Part shown: positions 8,206-18,214 of the stretch, in pieces
How positions within the stretch are numbered: the first letter of the stretch is position 1
How the letters are laid out: each line of letters starts with the position of its first letter
Assembly (NCBI GenBank): GCA_052174015.1
Contig: JBQMXM010000004.1
Coordinates: 1-64,000 of the forward strand
Length of the DNA: 64,000 nucleotides
Source of the DNA: JABCPO02 sp052174015
GTDB lineage: Bacteria; Bacillota; Clostridia; TANB77; CAG-508
Reading direction: 5' to 3'
Translations under genes and position numbers: made by a program
The notes under the pieces: model-generated
Told to the model about the DNA's origin: nothing
What the model saw: only the letters and a program-made list of their open reading frames with translations
Databases searched by the model: none

Positions 8206-9570
8206 TTAATCTTTTATCTTCCATATACCTTCACTTTGTTTTTCAAGCATTTTTCCATCTAAGTATACTACAGGTCTTAAAAATTGGGCACTCGTTGAAA
8301 AACTCACAAGAGGACGATGACTAACGAGAGTATCACCCCAGACAGAACTAGAACGCACATAACGAACATTAAATTCTGGATCACTCATATTAACAAAAAT
8401 ACAAGGAGAAGCAAGAAAATATGAATTATCTTTGAATATATAATTCTTTAACTTGGTCTTGTTTTCTTTTACATCTATATCTGGTACTAATTCTTCACTG
8501 TATCCTGAATTAGAAGTTATAGAATAAAATTCATTATCAAATTTTTTTATATCTTTACCAGTTCCATATTCGACATAATAACCATTTATTGTTGGATATC
8601 TTTCTTCTCTACTTTTTACACCAGGTTTATAAAATATATCCAATAATTTCTTTTCTGCATCCGTAAAGTCTGTATATGCTTCACCTTTCATTATCTTAAC
8701 AATGTCTTCCATTGTCATACTTCTTGCACCAGACCCTATTAATATTCTTGTTTGTGCTTCACCGGGCACTTGATAATTTCCTATTTGATAGGTCGTAACA
8801 ACTTGTTTAGCACCTTTCCCATATCCATATATACTACATGCTTTATGCAACTCTTCTTCTGCATATAACCAACCTATACCACCTTTTAATGTAAATTTGT
8901 TTGCTTCTTCTCCTCCTGTTACTTCTTTCACTGGTTCTTTTGACATTACCTTTATTTGATTATTATGAATTGATATTACAACCCATTCTTTAGCAGTTTG
9001 GTCTATTGTTACTGTTTGTGTACCATATCCATTACCACTTGTTTTTGCAGTTCCTTTTTGTGAAGTATATGTCAGTTTAGATGTATCTGTAACACCTTTT
9101 GTTGGGTTATAAATTATTGTATCTCCTACCTTTAAATCCTTTGGTATTGTTGGTGGTGGAGTCGGTGGAGTTGGTGGTGTTGATGGTGGTTGGTACTTAA
9201 ACCAATCATCATATTGTGCTTTAGTTATATTTGTTTTTTGATTATTATAGTATAATATATTGTTTTTAAACTCAAATGTTCCACCAACTTTTTGTTCAAA
9301 CTCTGTAGCATTTGGAGGAGTATTATCTTGTGTATTTAAATCACTTGATAATTTTTTACCATCTAAATAGTGTTCTTTTTCTTCTCTTAACTGTTCTGTT
9401 ATTGTTGCAACTTTTGTATTTTTAGTTAAGTCTATAAATTGATTATTAACCACTAATACTGTTATTATTGTTGCAAGTATCATTAATATCACTATTGTTA
9501 AAACTAATGATATTAATGTTATTGCATTTCTATTATTTTTTTGTTTTATTATATATTCTTTTGTAATCAT
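8206..9570 (-). CDS. Pilin-like surface protein with variable C-terminal module (paralogue 1)
   Basis: This is a 454-residue protein with a type IV pilin-like N-terminus: short basic leader, then NAITLISLVLTIVILMIL, with no Glu at position 5 of the helix. A Pro/Thr-rich linker follows at about 132-144. It then shares a long domain with the genes at 56217 and 57809 (VGDTIIYNPTKGV, NGYGTQTV, GGIGWLYAEEELHKACS, GARSMTMEDIVKIMKGE). The last about 60 residues are unlike the paralogues except for a final FLRPVVYLDG and WKIKD. In that variable stretch Arg is CGT rather than AGA and most codons end in T or C, unlike the rest of the gene. It is probably displayed on the surface. It follows gpsA by 20 nt and ends at a strong terminator. 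Function unknown. Confidence 0.75.
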   Translation of the reverse strand: MITKEYIIKQKNNRNAITLISLVLTIVILMILATIITVLVVNNQFIDLTKNTKVATITEQLREEKEHYLDGKKLSSDLNTQDNTPPNATEFEQKVGGTFEFKNNILYYNNQKTNITKAQYDDWFKYQPPSTPPTPPTPPPTIPKDLKVGDTIIYNPTKGVTDTSKLTYTSQKGTAKTSGNGYGTQTVTIDQTAKEWVVISIHNNQIKVMSKEPVKEVTGGEEANKFTLKGGIGWLYAEEELHKACSIYGYGKGAKQVVTTYQIGNYQVPGEAQTRILIGSGARSMTMEDIVKIMKGEAYTDFTDAEKKLLDIFYKPGVKSREERYPTINGYYVEYGTGKDIKKFDNEFYSITSNSGYSEELVPDIDVKENKTKLKNYIFKDNSYFLASPCIFVNMSDPEFNVRYVRSSSVWGDTLVSHRPLVSFSTSAQFLRPVVYLDGKMLEKQSEGIWKIKD

Positions 9571-9590
9571 ATTTACCTACTTTATATATA

Positions 9591-10580
9591 TTATTCTTCT
9601 CTTAGTGTTCTATTCATTAATTTACTAATTGCATATTCTACTTGTACATTTTCAAATACTACTGAATATACTGCATTTAATATTGGCATTTCTACACCTA
9701 TTTTGTCTGCTATTTTTTTAGCTATTTCTAAGTTTTGGATTGACTCTACTACCATACCTATTTCTGTTTCTATTTCGTCTTTTTTTAATCCTTTTGCAAG
9801 TAACATACCTGCTCGTCTATTCCTACTATGCATACTTGAACAAGTAACTATTAAGTCTCCAAGTCCTGAAAGTCCATATATTGTTTTTTCTTTTCCACCT
9901 AACTTTACTGCAAATCTTGATATTTCCACAAGTCCTCTTGTACATAATGCTGCAAATGTATTATCTCCTTGTTTTAACTCTACACATATTCCTGCACAAA
10001 ATGCAATTATATTTTTTAATGCTCCACCTATTTCTGCTCCTATTATATCATTACTTTCATATACTCTAACAATATTTGTATCAAATAATTTAACAATTTG
10101 TTTCCTTAATTTATCATTTTCTGATGCAATAATTATTGCTGACTTAATATCTTGTGATATTTCTTCTGCATGTGTAGGACCAGTTAGCACCCCTATATTG
10201 TTAGGATTCATATGTTTTTTAAATACATTATATAGTATTGTTTCTTCTGTTTTATCAAATCCTTTTGAACATATTACTACATATGCATCTTCTTTTAAAT
10301 ATTTACTATATTGTATATGTATATCTTTTGCAAATGCAGATGGTGTTACATGTATGATTATATCTTTATCTTCTACTGCTTCTTTTAATGAATTTGTTGC
10401 ATATATATTATTTGGGAATACTATATTTTTTAAATATTTTGTTTGTTTATTTGTATTAAACATTTCTACTTCATCTATACTATATCCCCAGACAGTTATT
10501 GTTTCTTCTGGATTTTTCAGTGCAAAATGTCTTGAAAGTGATAATCCAAAACTTCCGAGTCCTATTATTCCTATTTTCAT
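9591..10580 (-). CDS. gpsA: NAD(P)-dependent glycerol-3-phosphate dehydrogenase
   Basis: GpsA reduces dihydroxyacetone phosphate to sn-glycerol-3-phosphate for phospholipid synthesis. The 329-residue protein has the N-terminal dinucleotide motif GLGSFG (7-12), the catalytic Lys region GALKNIIAFCAGI and the conserved GLGDLIVTC followed by SRNRRAG. The ribosome site is GGAAG. It sits between the 271-residue membrane protein (1 nt gap) and the pilin-like gene, downstream of polC, likely in one transcript. A long open frame on the opposite strand is a shadow. Confidence 0.96.
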   Translation of the reverse strand: MKIGIIGLGSFGLSLSRHFALKNPEETITVWGYSIDEVEMFNTNKQTKYLKNIVFPNNIYATNSLKEAVEDKDIIIHVTPSAFAKDIHIQYSKYLKEDAYVVICSKGFDKTEETILYNVFKKHMNPNNIGVLTGPTHAEEISQDIKSAIIIASENDKLRKQIVKLFDTNIVRVYESNDIIGAEIGGALKNIIAFCAGICVELKQGDNTFAALCTRGLVEISRFAVKLGGKEKTIYGLSGLGDLIVTCSSMHSRNRRAGMLLAKGLKKDEIETEIGMVVESIQNLEIAKKIADKIGVEMPILNAVYSVVFENVQVEYAISKLMNRTLREE

Positions 10581-10581
10581 A

Positions 10582-11397
10582 CTATCTTCCTACCCCCTTA
10601 TAATCTAGATAGATTACTTTCATTTGTTTTGTTGATTGTATATTTTTTGAGTTTGTTACTGTATATGTAATTGTATATGTTTTTCCTTTTTCCCATTTAT
10701 CTATTGATACATCTAATTCATATTTAATTTTTGAACTTATCTTTTTATCTTCCTTATCATATGCTTCTACTAATTTTAATGGTTCAAGTACAATTTTACC
10801 TTCACTACTTATTTTAGGTATAATTTCTCCTTTTGCTGTTAAAAATATATCTTCTTTAAGCCAAATAACTGGAGCATTGCCTAGTTTTTCTTCTTCTATA
10901 TCTTTTCTTTTTAACTCTCCATTAGATAATGTATATTCATATATCCTCTCACTCCCACCATTATATTTAATCATATATATAAATGGGGCAGAAGTGTTAT
11001 CTATCTCCACTTTTTCATTTTTTAATTCATCTATTTTTTTAAGTTCTTTATTAATATTTAGTACTAATTCTTTTGTCTTTAATTCTGCATGTACATTATT
11101 TGTACTTTGAGTTGCTTTTAAAAGTTCTGTTCCTTTTAATTTATGTAAGTTTTCTTCTCTTTTTTGTATATATGTACTAATATATTGTTTAAGCTCTTCT
11201 TTTCTTAATTCTTCTTCCTGAGATTTAGTTATTATACCTATTTTTTTAAATATTCTATACTTTTTTTGAGTTGGTACAGTAACATTAAATATATATATAC
11301 ATACTACTAATATTAATAATATTATTATACATATATTAACTATCCCTATTTTCTTTTGTTTTTTGTTTGTATCTATTATTGTTTTTTGTTTTTCCAT
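10582..11397 (-). CDS. Single-pass membrane protein with Ig-like C-terminus, unknown function
   Basis: I do not recognise this 271-residue protein as a named family. It has a short basic cytoplasmic start, one membrane segment at about 17-40 and a long helical, Glu/Lys-rich extracellular part. The C-terminal about 100 residues look like a beta-sandwich of the Ig-like surface type (KWEKGKTYTITYTVTNSKN near the end). An AGAGG ribosome site is present. It lies 22 nt after polC and 1 nt before gpsA, so it is expressed with both, but the link to either is unclear. Confidence 0.65.
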   Translation of the reverse strand: MEKQKTIIDTNKKQKKIGIVNICIIILLILVVCIYIFNVTVPTQKKYRIFKKIGIITKSQEEELRKEELKQYISTYIQKREENLHKLKGTELLKATQSTNNVHAELKTKELVLNINKELKKIDELKNEKVEIDNTSAPFIYMIKYNGGSERIYEYTLSNGELKRKDIEEEKLGNAPVIWLKEDIFLTAKGEIIPKISSEGKIVLEPLKLVEAYDKEDKKISSKIKYELDVSIDKWEKGKTYTITYTVTNSKNIQSTKQMKVIYLDYKGVGR

Positions 11398-11419
11398 TTA
11401 TACCTCTTAATATTTACTA

Positions 11420-14400
11420 TTACATTCCCATCATATCAAAAATACTTGTTTGTGCTGTTTCTTGTATTCCATCTAGTGTTCCAAATTTATCTAATAATTC
11501 CATAGTAGACTTACCTATCCTGCATTTATCTTTTACTTCTTCGCGTGTAAAAAATGAACCAAATTCTTCTTTTTCTGTTTTTGCAGCTAACGCTATTTGC
11601 TCTGCTGCTACCGTTCCAAGTCCTGGTATTGAGTTTAATGGTGGTAAGATTGTATTTTCGTCTATCATTTTAAATTTCTTTGCATCTGATTCGTATAAGT
11701 CTATTGGTGCAAATTTAATTCCTCTTTTATACATTTCAAGTACTATTTCACAAATTGAATATACTCCCTTTTCTTTTACCCCCATTTTTGGTAATGCTTC
11801 TAATTCTTTCATTTTTTCTATTACTTTATCTTCTCCATAAATTAGAAAACTTGCGTCAAAATCTCCACCTGCTCTTACAGAAAAATATGCTGTATAATAT
11901 GCAACTGGTTGATGTACTTTAAACCATGCAATCCTAAATGCGTTTGTAACATATGCAACTGCGTGTGCTTTTGGAAACATATATTTAATCTTGTTACATG
12001 AATCTATATACCATTGTGGAACATTATGTTTTGCCATTAATTCTTCCCATTCTGGTTTAAGTCCCTTACCTTTCCTTACTTTTTCCATTATATTAAAAGC
12101 TTCTTCTGGTGGTAATCCCATTGAAATTAAATATATCATTATATCATCTCTTGTACATATAGCTTCTGATAATGTTGCAATATTATTATTTACTAAATCT
12201 TGTGCATTATTTAACCATACATCTGTCCCATGTGATAATCCAGATATTCTAATTAATTCTTCAAATGTTGTTGGTTTTGTATCAACTAACATCTCTCGTA
12301 CAAAATGTGTACCAAATTCAGGTACTCCATATGTTCCAACTTGACTATTAATGTCTTCAGGTTTTAATCCAAGTGCTTCTGTTCCTGAAAATATTGACAT
12401 TGTTTTTTTATCATCTAATGCTATTTTAACTGGATTTATTCCTGTTAAATCTTGTAAATGTCTAATCATTGTAGGGTCTAAATGTCCTAATATATCTAAT
12501 TTTAATAGATTATGGTCTATTTTATGATAATCAAAGTGTGTTGTAATTATATCTGAATCTGATTTATCTGCTGGTTTTTGAATTGGACAAAATTCAAATA
12601 TTGTTCTTCCTGCTGGTACTACAATAATTCCACCTGGATGTTGTCCTGTTGTTTTTTTGACTCCTTCAAATCCTTTTGCAAGTCTTGCAATCTCTACATT
12701 TGGTTTTTGAATTTCTTTATCATCAAAATATCCCTTTACATATCCAAATGCTGTTTTTTCTGCAATTGTTCCTATTGTACCGGCTTTAAATGTTGTACCA
12801 TCACCTATTATTTCTTCTGTATATTTATGTGCTTTTGATTGATATTCATCTGAAAAGTTAAGGTCAATATCTGGCTCTTTGTTTCCTGTAAATCCTAAGA
12901 ATGTTTCAAAAGGTATATCCATACCATCTTTTACTAATTTTTCTCCACATACAGGACATGTTTTGTCTGGTAAATCAAATCCATTTAATATTCCAAAATC
13001 TGAAAAGTCTGAATATTTACATTTTTCACACCTATAATGTGGTTTAAGTGAGTTTACTTCTGTAATTCCTGTCATATATGCAACTAAACTTGAACCTACA
13101 GAACCTCTTGAACCTACTATATATCCGTCTTCATTTGATTTTTTAACTAATTTCTGAGCTATAATATACATTACCGAAAATCCATTATTGATTATTGAAT
13201 CTAATTCTTTTTTTAGTCTTTTTTCAACTATTTCTGGTAATGGATTACCATATAGTTCATATGCTTTTGTATATGTTATGTCTCTAATTGTATCTTCACA
13301 ACCTTCAATATATGGTGTTGCTTTATCTTTTGATATTGGATAAATTTCATCATCTATCATATCTGTAATTATATTTGTATTTGTAACAACTATTTCATAT
13401 GCTTTGTCTTTCCCTAAAAATTCAAATTCTTCTAGCATTTCTTCTGTTGTTTTAAAAGATAAATCTGGTTGTATACTTGCATTTTTCTTTTTTTGTCCTA
13501 CATGTAATATTTCTCTATATATCTTATCTTCAGGGTCTAAAAAATATACATCTCCAATTGCAACCACTTTCTTTTCTAATTTTTCACCTAATTCTACTAT
13601 TTTTTTAATAATATTTTTAGCATCTTCTAAACTCTTATATGTTCCTAATTCAACCTTACTTTTTAAACTTATAGGTGTTGGAACTTCTAAATAATCATAA
13701 TATTTTGCGATTTCCAATAATTCTTCTTCTGTTTTTCCACCTTCAATTGCACTAAATAGTTCTCCATTTGAATTACCACTTCCAATAATAAGGCCATCCT
13801 TATATTTATTAAATAATGTTTTAAGTATTCTTGGTCTCATATAGTAATGATATATATGTGAGTATGATATAAGTTTATATAGGTTTGTGATTCCCACTTG
13901 TTTTGTTACAAGTATTGTTGCATTTGCTGTTGGATATTTTTTGTATGCATCCTTATTATCTGCCCATTTTTCATCAAATTCATTCCATTTAATAATTCCT
14001 TTGGCAGATATTCTTTTAATCATATCTTCAAACACTTTAATTAATGTTTTAACGTCATCTAAGGCTCTATGTGCAACTTCTACTTTAATATTTAAATATT
14101 CTGCAATCTTACCTAACCTATATCTTGATAATTCAGGATATATTTGTTTTGCAAGTCTTAATGTATCAATATACATATTATCAAATGTATATCCTAATAA
14201 TTTTGCATTATGTCTAATAAACCCTATATCAAAATCTGCATTATGTGCAACAAGTATTGTTCCCTTAATAAATTCCATAACTTTAGGCATTACTTCATCT
14301 ATTTTAGGTGCATCTTTTACCATTTCATCTGTAATGTGAGTTACTTCAACAACTTCTTTTGGTATTGGCATTTCTGGATTTACAAATGTTTCAAATGTAT

Positions 14401-16108
14401 CAATTATTTCTCCATTTTTGTATTTAATAATACCAAATTCAGTTATTTTATCTGTTCTAAAAGAAAATCCTGTTGTCTCTATATCTAAAACGCAATATGT
14501 ATCAGATATATTTTCATCATTCATAAATGAAAATGCTGAAACATCATCTAATGCTAAGTTTGCATCTACTCCATATATTGCTTTAATTTCATTATCTTTT
14601 GCTGCATTCATTGCATCTGGAAATGATTGTACAACTCCTGTATCTGTTATACTTATTGCTCTCATTCCATATTGTTTTGCTCTTTTAAATAGATTTTTTA
14701 CACTAACTATACCATCTAACTGACTCATTTGTGTATGTGCTTTAAGTTCTACTCTTTTAACTTCTGCATTATCTAATTTCACCTTTTTTTCAATAAATCC
14801 ATTTTCTTTTATACAATATATTTTAAGTGCTAATTCTTTTTGATACTTATTATCTTCTGTTTTTCCATATATTAAAAATTTACCATTTTCTTTTTGATGT
14901 TTACTAACTCTTTCTTCTGCTTTTTCTAAATATCTTTCATTTATAAATTTTGTACAATTAATAGTTGAAGTTCCGTCATATACAGCACAAGTAAATAATA
15001 TTAAATCATCTCTAATTTTTCTAAATTCATATGAAAGTATTGTTCCATCTATAATTACTTCCATATCTGGTTTTGTTAAATTTTCTACTGTATTTGCTAT
15101 ACATTCTACATCATTTGGTTTTCTTCCAACAATATTACCTTTTTCTCCTACATTTTCTTCAACTTTTATTTCTATATTATTATTATTTTTTTTATTTTCA
15201 TTTTTAGCTACAACATTATTTTTAGCTACTGTTACTTCTACTTTTTTCTCTTCTACTTTTTTTACTGTATTATTAACATCAATAGTATTATCTGTATTTC
15301 CACTTACTTGCATTTGTATATCTTCTTGTAATAATTTAAGTTCGTCTAGTGGACTTTCAAATACTATATCACTCTTTACTATATCACTATTTTTTTTCAT
15401 TTCATTTTGAATTGTATTAACAGTATTTTTAGGAAGTACTTCTTCTACTTTAAATGTTTCATTATTTGAATCTGCATTATACATCATATTATACATATCT
15501 AAATCATTATTGCTATCTACATTTTTTTTATCAGCATATTTTGAATTATTCATATCTATCTTGTATTCAACTCCAAAAATATTATTTAAATTCATCTCTA
15601 TTTTTTTATCTAGTTGTTTTCTTTCTAAAAATGATATGCTTTTTTTAGGTATATCCCACTTAATTGTATTTTGATTTTCTATACCCAAAGATATATTACT
15701 CTTTGATAAAAAAGCGTATGTTAATGGTTCATTTACACATATATATGATATAAATTTATTCCAATTTGAAAAAATATATTTTTCAAATTCTTCTTTAGCT
15801 ATATCTAACTTGTTTGAATTATCATTTTTTAAAAAGTATACATCAAGAAAAACCCCATCATATAATGAGTGTGATTTTAAAAAATATTGCTTTATTTCTT
15901 TTAATAAATCTATATTAATATTTTGAAACATAGTATTATCAAAATATAATTTAATTTTAGGTATGTCTTTAAATCCTTTTCCAAATGTTGGATTAAATCC
16001 TTTTTTATTATATTCTGATATTATTGAATAAACATTATCTTCAACATATATTCCATTATATTTATTTGTATTAAATTTACTAAACATTTCCCCTAATAAT
16101 TTCATCAT
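11420..16108 (-). CDS. polC: DNA polymerase III alpha subunit, PolC type
   Basis: This is the replicative DNA polymerase of Bacillota with built-in proofreading, 1562 residues. Order seen: variable N-terminal domain (1-230), charged linker, OB fold (about 348-430), PHP first half (450-525), DEDDh exonuclease (DIETTG at 542, HNADFD at 622, HRALDD at 680), then the polymerase core with GSRGSVGSSLVAYMTG, a zinc finger (CEKC and CPVC) and the catalytic PDIDLNFS. PHP metal positions look altered: HLHT of typical PolC is KAHT (456-459) and TDHG is TDTG (488-491). Two ATGs are adjacent at the start behind AGGGG. It heads a group with the 271-residue protein, gpsA and the pilin-like gene. Confidence 0.97.
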   Translation of the reverse strand: MMKLLGEMFSKFNTNKYNGIYVEDNVYSIISEYNKKGFNPTFGKGFKDIPKIKLYFDNTMFQNINIDLLKEIKQYFLKSHSLYDGVFLDVYFLKNDNSNKLDIAKEEFEKYIFSNWNKFISYICVNEPLTYAFLSKSNISLGIENQNTIKWDIPKKSISFLERKQLDKKIEMNLNNIFGVEYKIDMNNSKYADKKNVDSNNDLDMYNMMYNADSNNETFKVEEVLPKNTVNTIQNEMKKNSDIVKSDIVFESPLDELKLLQEDIQMQVSGNTDNTIDVNNTVKKVEEKKVEVTVAKNNVVAKNENKKNNNNIEIKVEENVGEKGNIVGRKPNDVECIANTVENLTKPDMEVIIDGTILSYEFRKIRDDLILFTCAVYDGTSTINCTKFINERYLEKAEERVSKHQKENGKFLIYGKTEDNKYQKELALKIYCIKENGFIEKKVKLDNAEVKRVELKAHTQMSQLDGIVSVKNLFKRAKQYGMRAISITDTGVVQSFPDAMNAAKDNEIKAIYGVDANLALDDVSAFSFMNDENISDTYCVLDIETTGFSFRTDKITEFGIIKYKNGEIIDTFETFVNPEMPIPKEVVEVTHITDEMVKDAPKIDEVMPKVMEFIKGTILVAHNADFDIGFIRHNAKLLGYTFDNMYIDTLRLAKQIYPELSRYRLGKIAEYLNIKVEVAHRALDDVKTLIKVFEDMIKRISAKGIIKWNEFDEKWADNKDAYKKYPTANATILVTKQVGITNLYKLISYSHIYHYYMRPRILKTLFNKYKDGLIIGSGNSNGELFSAIEGGKTEEELLEIAKYYDYLEVPTPISLKSKVELGTYKSLEDAKNIIKKIVELGEKLEKKVVAIGDVYFLDPEDKIYREILHVGQKKKNASIQPDLSFKTTEEMLEEFEFLGKDKAYEIVVTNTNIITDMIDDEIYPISKDKATPYIEGCEDTIRDITYTKAYELYGNPLPEIVEKRLKKELDSIINNGFSVMYIIAQKLVKKSNEDGYIVGSRGSVGSSLVAYMTGITEVNSLKPHYRCEKCKYSDFSDFGILNGFDLPDKTCPVCGEKLVKDGMDIPFETFLGFTGNKEPDIDLNFSDEYQSKAHKYTEEIIGDGTTFKAGTIGTIAEKTAFGYVKGYFDDKEIQKPNVEIARLAKGFEGVKKTTGQHPGGIIVVPAGRTIFEFCPIQKPADKSDSDIITTHFDYHKIDHNLLKLDILGHLDPTMIRHLQDLTGINPVKIALDDKKTMSIFSGTEALGLKPEDINSQVGTYGVPEFGTHFVREMLVDTKPTTFEELIRISGLSHGTDVWLNNAQDLVNNNIATLSEAICTRDDIMIYLISMGLPPEEAFNIMEKVRKGKGLKPEWEELMAKHNVPQWYIDSCNKIKYMFPKAHAVAYVTNAFRIAWFKVHQPVAYYTAYFSVRAGGDFDASFLIYGEDKVIEKMKELEALPKMGVKEKGVYSICEIVLEMYKRGIKFAPIDLYESDAKKFKMIDENTILPPLNSIPGLGTVAAEQIALAAKTEKEEFGSFFTREEVKDKCRIGKSTMELLDKFGTLDGIQETAQTSIFDMMGM

Positions 16109-16144
16109 TGCCCCTAGTAATTTAAATTTTAAATATTCAATTTA

Positions 16145-16984
16145 TTATCTTTTGTTATTTTTATCTTTATTTATTTTATTTTGTTTTCCTTTTCCTTTTT
16201 CATTACTATTATGACCATTATTAATAATAGTATCTTTTACATTATTATATGTATCTTTTAATATATTCTTGTACATAATTTCAGATTCTTTTGGTGCTAT
16301 ATATCCTGTAATACCAATAACTAATGGTGCTATATCATCAAGTCCTTTTAAATCTTCTATTTCTATATCATAATTATTCAACCCTTTTGTTTTTACTGAT
16401 TGAAAAATTAAATTAACCCTTTTATATATCCTATATTTTTTGTATTCTTTTAAATCTTTTAAATCTTCATACTTTAATGTTTTAATTCTTAAAAATGGAA
16501 ATACTTTTTTAAGTACTACTTTGTTTTCATAAAAATATACTCTTAATGTTTCTCTTTTTTGTTTTAAATATATATGTTTTAAATATATCATAAGCCCATA
16601 AAGTATTATTGCAATTGGTGAATAATATACATTTGGTAAAATTGATAATACTGCTAAAAATATTAATAATGTTATTAATACATAATCAAAATATTTAATT
16701 AAATTATCTTTTAAATAATTATATTTAAATCTAAATTGTATATATGTTAGTTTAGTTTCTGAATCTATTTTTTTCTCTATAATAACTTCATCATTAGATA
16801 CTTCATCTAATTGACTTTGTTTGACATTTTTTAGCAATTCATTTTCTATATTTTTTTCCCTATATTCTTTTAAATCTTTAAAACATACATGGCATATATT
16901 TCCCTTTTTTTGTAATATTTTACCACATATTTTACATCTATATTCTTTTTCTGTTTTTATCTTTTGTTTTTCTACTTTTTTCAT
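16145..16984 (-). CDS. Zinc-ribbon membrane protein with PH-like domain
   Basis: This is a 279-residue protein. The N-terminus carries a two-knuckle zinc ribbon (CKICG at about 17-21 and CHVCF at about 32-36). A charged region and two close membrane helices (about 98-135) follow. After them comes a segment resembling a bacterial PH domain (RETLRVYFYENKVVLKK, then KYEDLKDLKEYKKY). The tail is very basic. It probably sits in the membrane with cytoplasmic ends; its role is unknown. The ribosome site is a distant GAGG. It lies 36 nt before polC. Confidence 0.6.
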   Translation of the reverse strand: MKKVEKQKIKTEKEYRCKICGKILQKKGNICHVCFKDLKEYREKNIENELLKNVKQSQLDEVSNDEVIIEKKIDSETKLTYIQFRFKYNYLKDNLIKYFDYVLITLLIFLAVLSILPNVYYSPIAIILYGLMIYLKHIYLKQKRETLRVYFYENKVVLKKVFPFLRIKTLKYEDLKDLKEYKKYRIYKRVNLIFQSVKTKGLNNYDIEIEDLKGLDDIAPLVIGITGYIAPKESEIMYKNILKDTYNNVKDTIINNGHNSNEKGKGKQNKINKDKNNKR

Positions 16985-17112
16985 ATTTTAAACATCCTCA
17001 CAGTATTCCATTATTATATTTTTAAGTATATCATAAATAAATATAAAAAAATATATTAAAAGTTAAATTGTTAAAATATATTTAAAATAAAATATATTTA
17101 AAATTTTACAAT

Positions 17113-17147
17113 AAAAAAGAAGGCAATATAATTACCTTCTTTTTTTA
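17113..17147 (-). terminator. Terminator after the 17157 family gene
   Basis: The minus strand reads GAAGGTAAT, a short loop, then ATTGCCTTC and a run of T, about 10 nt past the stop codon. Confidence 0.85.
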
Positions 17148-17156
17148 TTAACATTT

Positions 17157-18173
17157 CTAGCTTTCTACATTTATACTAGCAATTTTTACATTGCTAATAT
17201 AAGTATAAGAATCAAATAATTGCTCAAAGTGCATCAAACTATGTATTTTTTTAATTTCTTCCAAAATACTAGTTCCCCGAATAAGAACTTCTATTTCAGA
17301 ACTATTATTATATGGTAATTCCATCTCATGATTTCCTACCATACTTTTAAATACACTAATTGGCATAATTATTTCTGAATTACCTATTTCACTTTTATCT
17401 GTTCCTGCTTCTTCAAGTACATAATTATAATTTATTTTTACCTTGTCTTTCATTTTAGAGTTTTCTAACATATATTCTTCTAATAATTCTAAGCTCCAAT
17501 CTACATTAGATATTCGATTGAACAAATAAATATTTCTATCATATTTTTCTTGAGTTTCTGTATTATATTCATATTCTATTAAATATGAAGATAACATATA
17601 CAGTAAATATTCTTTTGTAGGGGATGGATTCCTTATTTCTAGAAGTTGCCTAGATAATTCTAAATTTTCCAAATTGAATTTTGGATAATAAATTATATTT
17701 GATATAGTTAAAATCTCAAAATAATTAATTTTGTCTTTTTTAAATATGTCTTTTAATATTTTTAAAATATCATTAATAACACATCTAAAAGTTACACTAT
17801 TATACATGTTTTTTATATCTAAATTGAGCAACTGAACTTTTTCTTCATTATCAAAGATTTCTAAAATAAGATCCATAGGAATATAGATATCCTTAAATTT
17901 TTTACCTTTACATTTTTCAACATTAAAAGCAACTTTTACACAAAATAAATTGTTTCTAAAGATATAATCAATAAATTCATTCAAATACTGCTCAGAAGTT
18001 TTTCTATTCCATTCATAAATGTTTATGTCTGCAAATAGTCTACGAGTATTATTATACAAGTTTTGTGTTTTTCTGTTCCAATAAATTGCTAAATCATTTT
18101 CAAACTCAAGCAATTCTTTGGCAATATTAAATTTTGCGATTTCTCTTGCTACATGTCCTAATTTTTTGTTCAT
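17157..18173 (-). CDS. Unrecognised protein, paralogous family member A
   Basis: This 338-residue protein has no recognised domain. Its first about 120 residues share a pattern with the genes at 24057 and 25069: IAKELLEFENDL, then spaced Tyr, Phe and Trp positions, then a hydrophobic strand and LD/EIF segments. No signal peptide or membrane helix is visible. It is charged and helical and probably cytoplasmic. It is monocistronic: it has its own consensus promoter (18253-18281), a leader with a 6-bp hairpin (18199-18214), an AGGAG ribosome site and its own terminator. Member A is the longest of the three. That layout is typical of regulated accessory genes rather than operon members. Confidence 0.6.
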   Translation of the reverse strand: MNKKLGHVAREIAKFNIAKELLEFENDLAIYWNRKTQNLYNNTRRLFADINIYEWNRKTSEQYLNEFIDYIFRNNLFCVKVAFNVEKCKGKKFKDIYIPMDLILEIFDNEEKVQLLNLDIKNMYNSVTFRCVINDILKILKDIFKKDKINYFEILTISNIIYYPKFNLENLELSRQLLEIRNPSPTKEYLLYMLSSYLIEYEYNTETQEKYDRNIYLFNRISNVDWSLELLEEYMLENSKMKDKVKINYNYVLEEAGTDKSEIGNSEIIMPISVFKSMVGNHEMELPYNNSSEIEVLIRGTSILEEIKKIHSLMHFEQLFDSYTYISNVKIASINVES

Positions 18174-18198
18174 TTTTTTCTCCTGTTTGCAATACTGA

Positions 18199-18214
18199 GT
18201 TGTGCCGCCACAAC
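18199..18214 (-). promoter_or_regulatory. Conserved leader hairpin upstream of family member A
   Basis: Minus strand GTTGTG-GCGG-CACAAC forms a 6-bp stem with a four-base loop, 25 nt before the start codon and downstream of the promoter, so it is in the mRNA leader. The 30-bp block 18191-18220 matches 25561-25590 at 28 of 30 positions. Confidence 0.7.

Noticed and set aside
9541..10608. 355-codon open frame on the plus strand opposite gpsA
   Set aside because: It is an antisense shadow: gpsA has full motifs and a ribosome site, while the plus frame has no ribosome site and a hydrophobic Ser/Phe/Leu-rich composition typical of reverse-complemented AT-rich genes.
16985..17156. Long A/T runs in intergenic regions as CRISPR or tandem repeat arrays
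   Set aside because: There is no regular repeat-spacer pattern; the runs reflect base composition and, at the end, a normal terminator.
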